DNA of 5,100 bases from Nitrospina sp. (GTDB taxonomy: Bacteria > Nitrospinota > Nitrospinia > Nitrospinales > Nitrospinaceae), in NCBI GenBank assembly GCA_004357435.1, contig SMVS01000105.1:1-5100 (forward strand), read 5' to 3'. The notes under the pieces are model-generated. The model was not told the DNA's origin and did no database searches. It saw only the letters and a list, made by a program, of their open reading frames with translations. The position numbers were made by a program, and so were the translations under genes. Positions 4,708-5,100 of the stretch are shown one piece after another. The number at the start of each line of letters is the position of its first letter. The stretch's first letter is position 1.

Positions 4708-5100
4708 CTAAGAGTCCAGTTTTTCTGAGTTGATGAACTTTTTGAGGAAGGGGAACATGGCGCCGCGTTTTTCGATCATTTCTTCGCGGGATTTTTTAAC
4801 GACGTTGGCATCGATCAAGGCGACACCGCGTTCGGTGGCGAACTTCTCGATGCCCTGCACGACCATGCCGCGCGCGAATGAGGGAATGCGCTCCAGTCTC
4901 TGCTTGGCTTCGTCCGTCCACTTCTGACGGTACTCAACTTCCAATCCCAGGGTATCTTCGATTTTCAGTTCGATCGTCTTGCCGCCGTGCTGGCCGGGTT
5001 CGTAGTCGCAGGACGGGTCCTGCGCCATGTAGTTGCCGGTTTCGGCGAAGGCGCGCGCCCGGCATCCGGAACACATGGTGGAAAACTCGCAGGAGCCGCA
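4708..5100 (-). CDS. Radical SAM/SPASM protein with PCP_red-type C-terminal domain (partial, N-terminus off the right edge)
   Basis: The last 130 residues are visible; the frame is open to the window edge, so the Met at 5076 is internal. The first part is a SPASM-type auxiliary iron-sulfur cluster site, CGSCEFSTMCSGCRARAF (1-18) with a further Cys31 in DPSC. That pattern resembles the C-terminal region of NirJ/AhbD-like radical SAM enzymes of heme and heme d1 synthesis. The rest, about 60-108 (KWTDEAKQRLERIPSFARG, then IEKFA and VVKKSREEM), matches the small PCP_red domain known from light-independent protochlorophyllide reductase subunit B. The radical SAM core with its CxxxCxxC motif lies outside the window, so substrate cannot be assigned. 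A tetrapyrrole-related role is a reasonable inference from both domains; a peptide-modifying SPASM enzyme is the alternative. It converges with the AT-rich pair over a 29-bp gap with no clear terminator. Confidence 0.85.
   Translation of the reverse strand, partial: CGSCEFSTMCSGCRARAFAETGNYMAQDPSCDYEPGQHGGKTIELKIEDTLGLEVEYRQKWTDEAKQRLERIPSFARGMVVQGIEKFATERGVALIDANVVKKSREEMIEKRGAMFPFLKKFINSEKLDS

Noticed and set aside
4698..4708. GCGCC-T-GGCGC between the convergent genes as a terminator
   Set aside because: Only about four pairs with a 3-nt loop can form, with no T-run on either strand.
5074..5076. Met at 5076 as the start of the right-hand gene
   Set aside because: The frame continues open to the window edge and the upstream CGSC completes the SPASM cysteine pattern, so this Met is internal.

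Overview
The window reads as ordinary bacterial chromosome, GC-rich (one 60-base line inside the 120-codon gene, 3661-3720, has 40 G+C), interrupted by one AT-rich insert (19 G+C in 4081-4140). Gene content (a CysO-type sulfur carrier operon, a radical SAM/SPASM protein with a protochlorophyllide-reductase-like tail) would fit an environmental lineage such as Nitrospinota, Nitrospirota or a former deltaproteobacterium. That placement is inference; no marker gene is present to settle it.

Left block (1-3170, all minus strand): a tight four-gene operon read right to left. Order: O-acetylserine-sulfhydrylase-type cysteine synthase (2235-3170), threonine synthase (980-2218), a CysO/MoaD-like sulfur carrier (681-965) and a MoeB/ThiF-type E1-like activating enzyme (1-681, C-terminus outside the window). 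Gaps are 16 bp and 14 bp, then a 1-base TAATG overlap. Together these encode most of a protein-thiocarboxylate route to cysteine: the MoeB-like enzyme adenylates the carrier's C-terminal Gly, sulfur is loaded, and a PLP synthase uses it. The carrier does not end in Gly-Gly but in GG-LNG, so a protease (in known systems a JAMM/MPN+ Mec-type enzyme) should be needed first; the first place to look is just past coordinate 1.

Regulatory gap (3171-3526): no convincing gene. It holds a near-consensus minus-strand promoter for the operon (TTGACT-N16-TATAAT), a second upstream extended -10 (TGCTATAAT), and five copies of the hexamer ACCCTG/CAGGGT, four of them paired into two inverted repeats.

Middle (3527-3889, plus): a 120-residue cytoplasmic protein with native composition that I do not recognise.

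AT-rich island (about 3926-4685, plus): two overlapping small genes of unknown function (4005-4307 and 4280-4678), preceded by a hairpin plus six-T run that directly abuts the first gene's Shine-Dalgarno sequence. Composition and codon choice differ sharply from both sides, so it looks acquired.

Right edge (4708-5100, minus): the last 130 residues of a radical SAM/SPASM protein fused to a PCP_red-type domain, converging on the island with a 29-bp gap.
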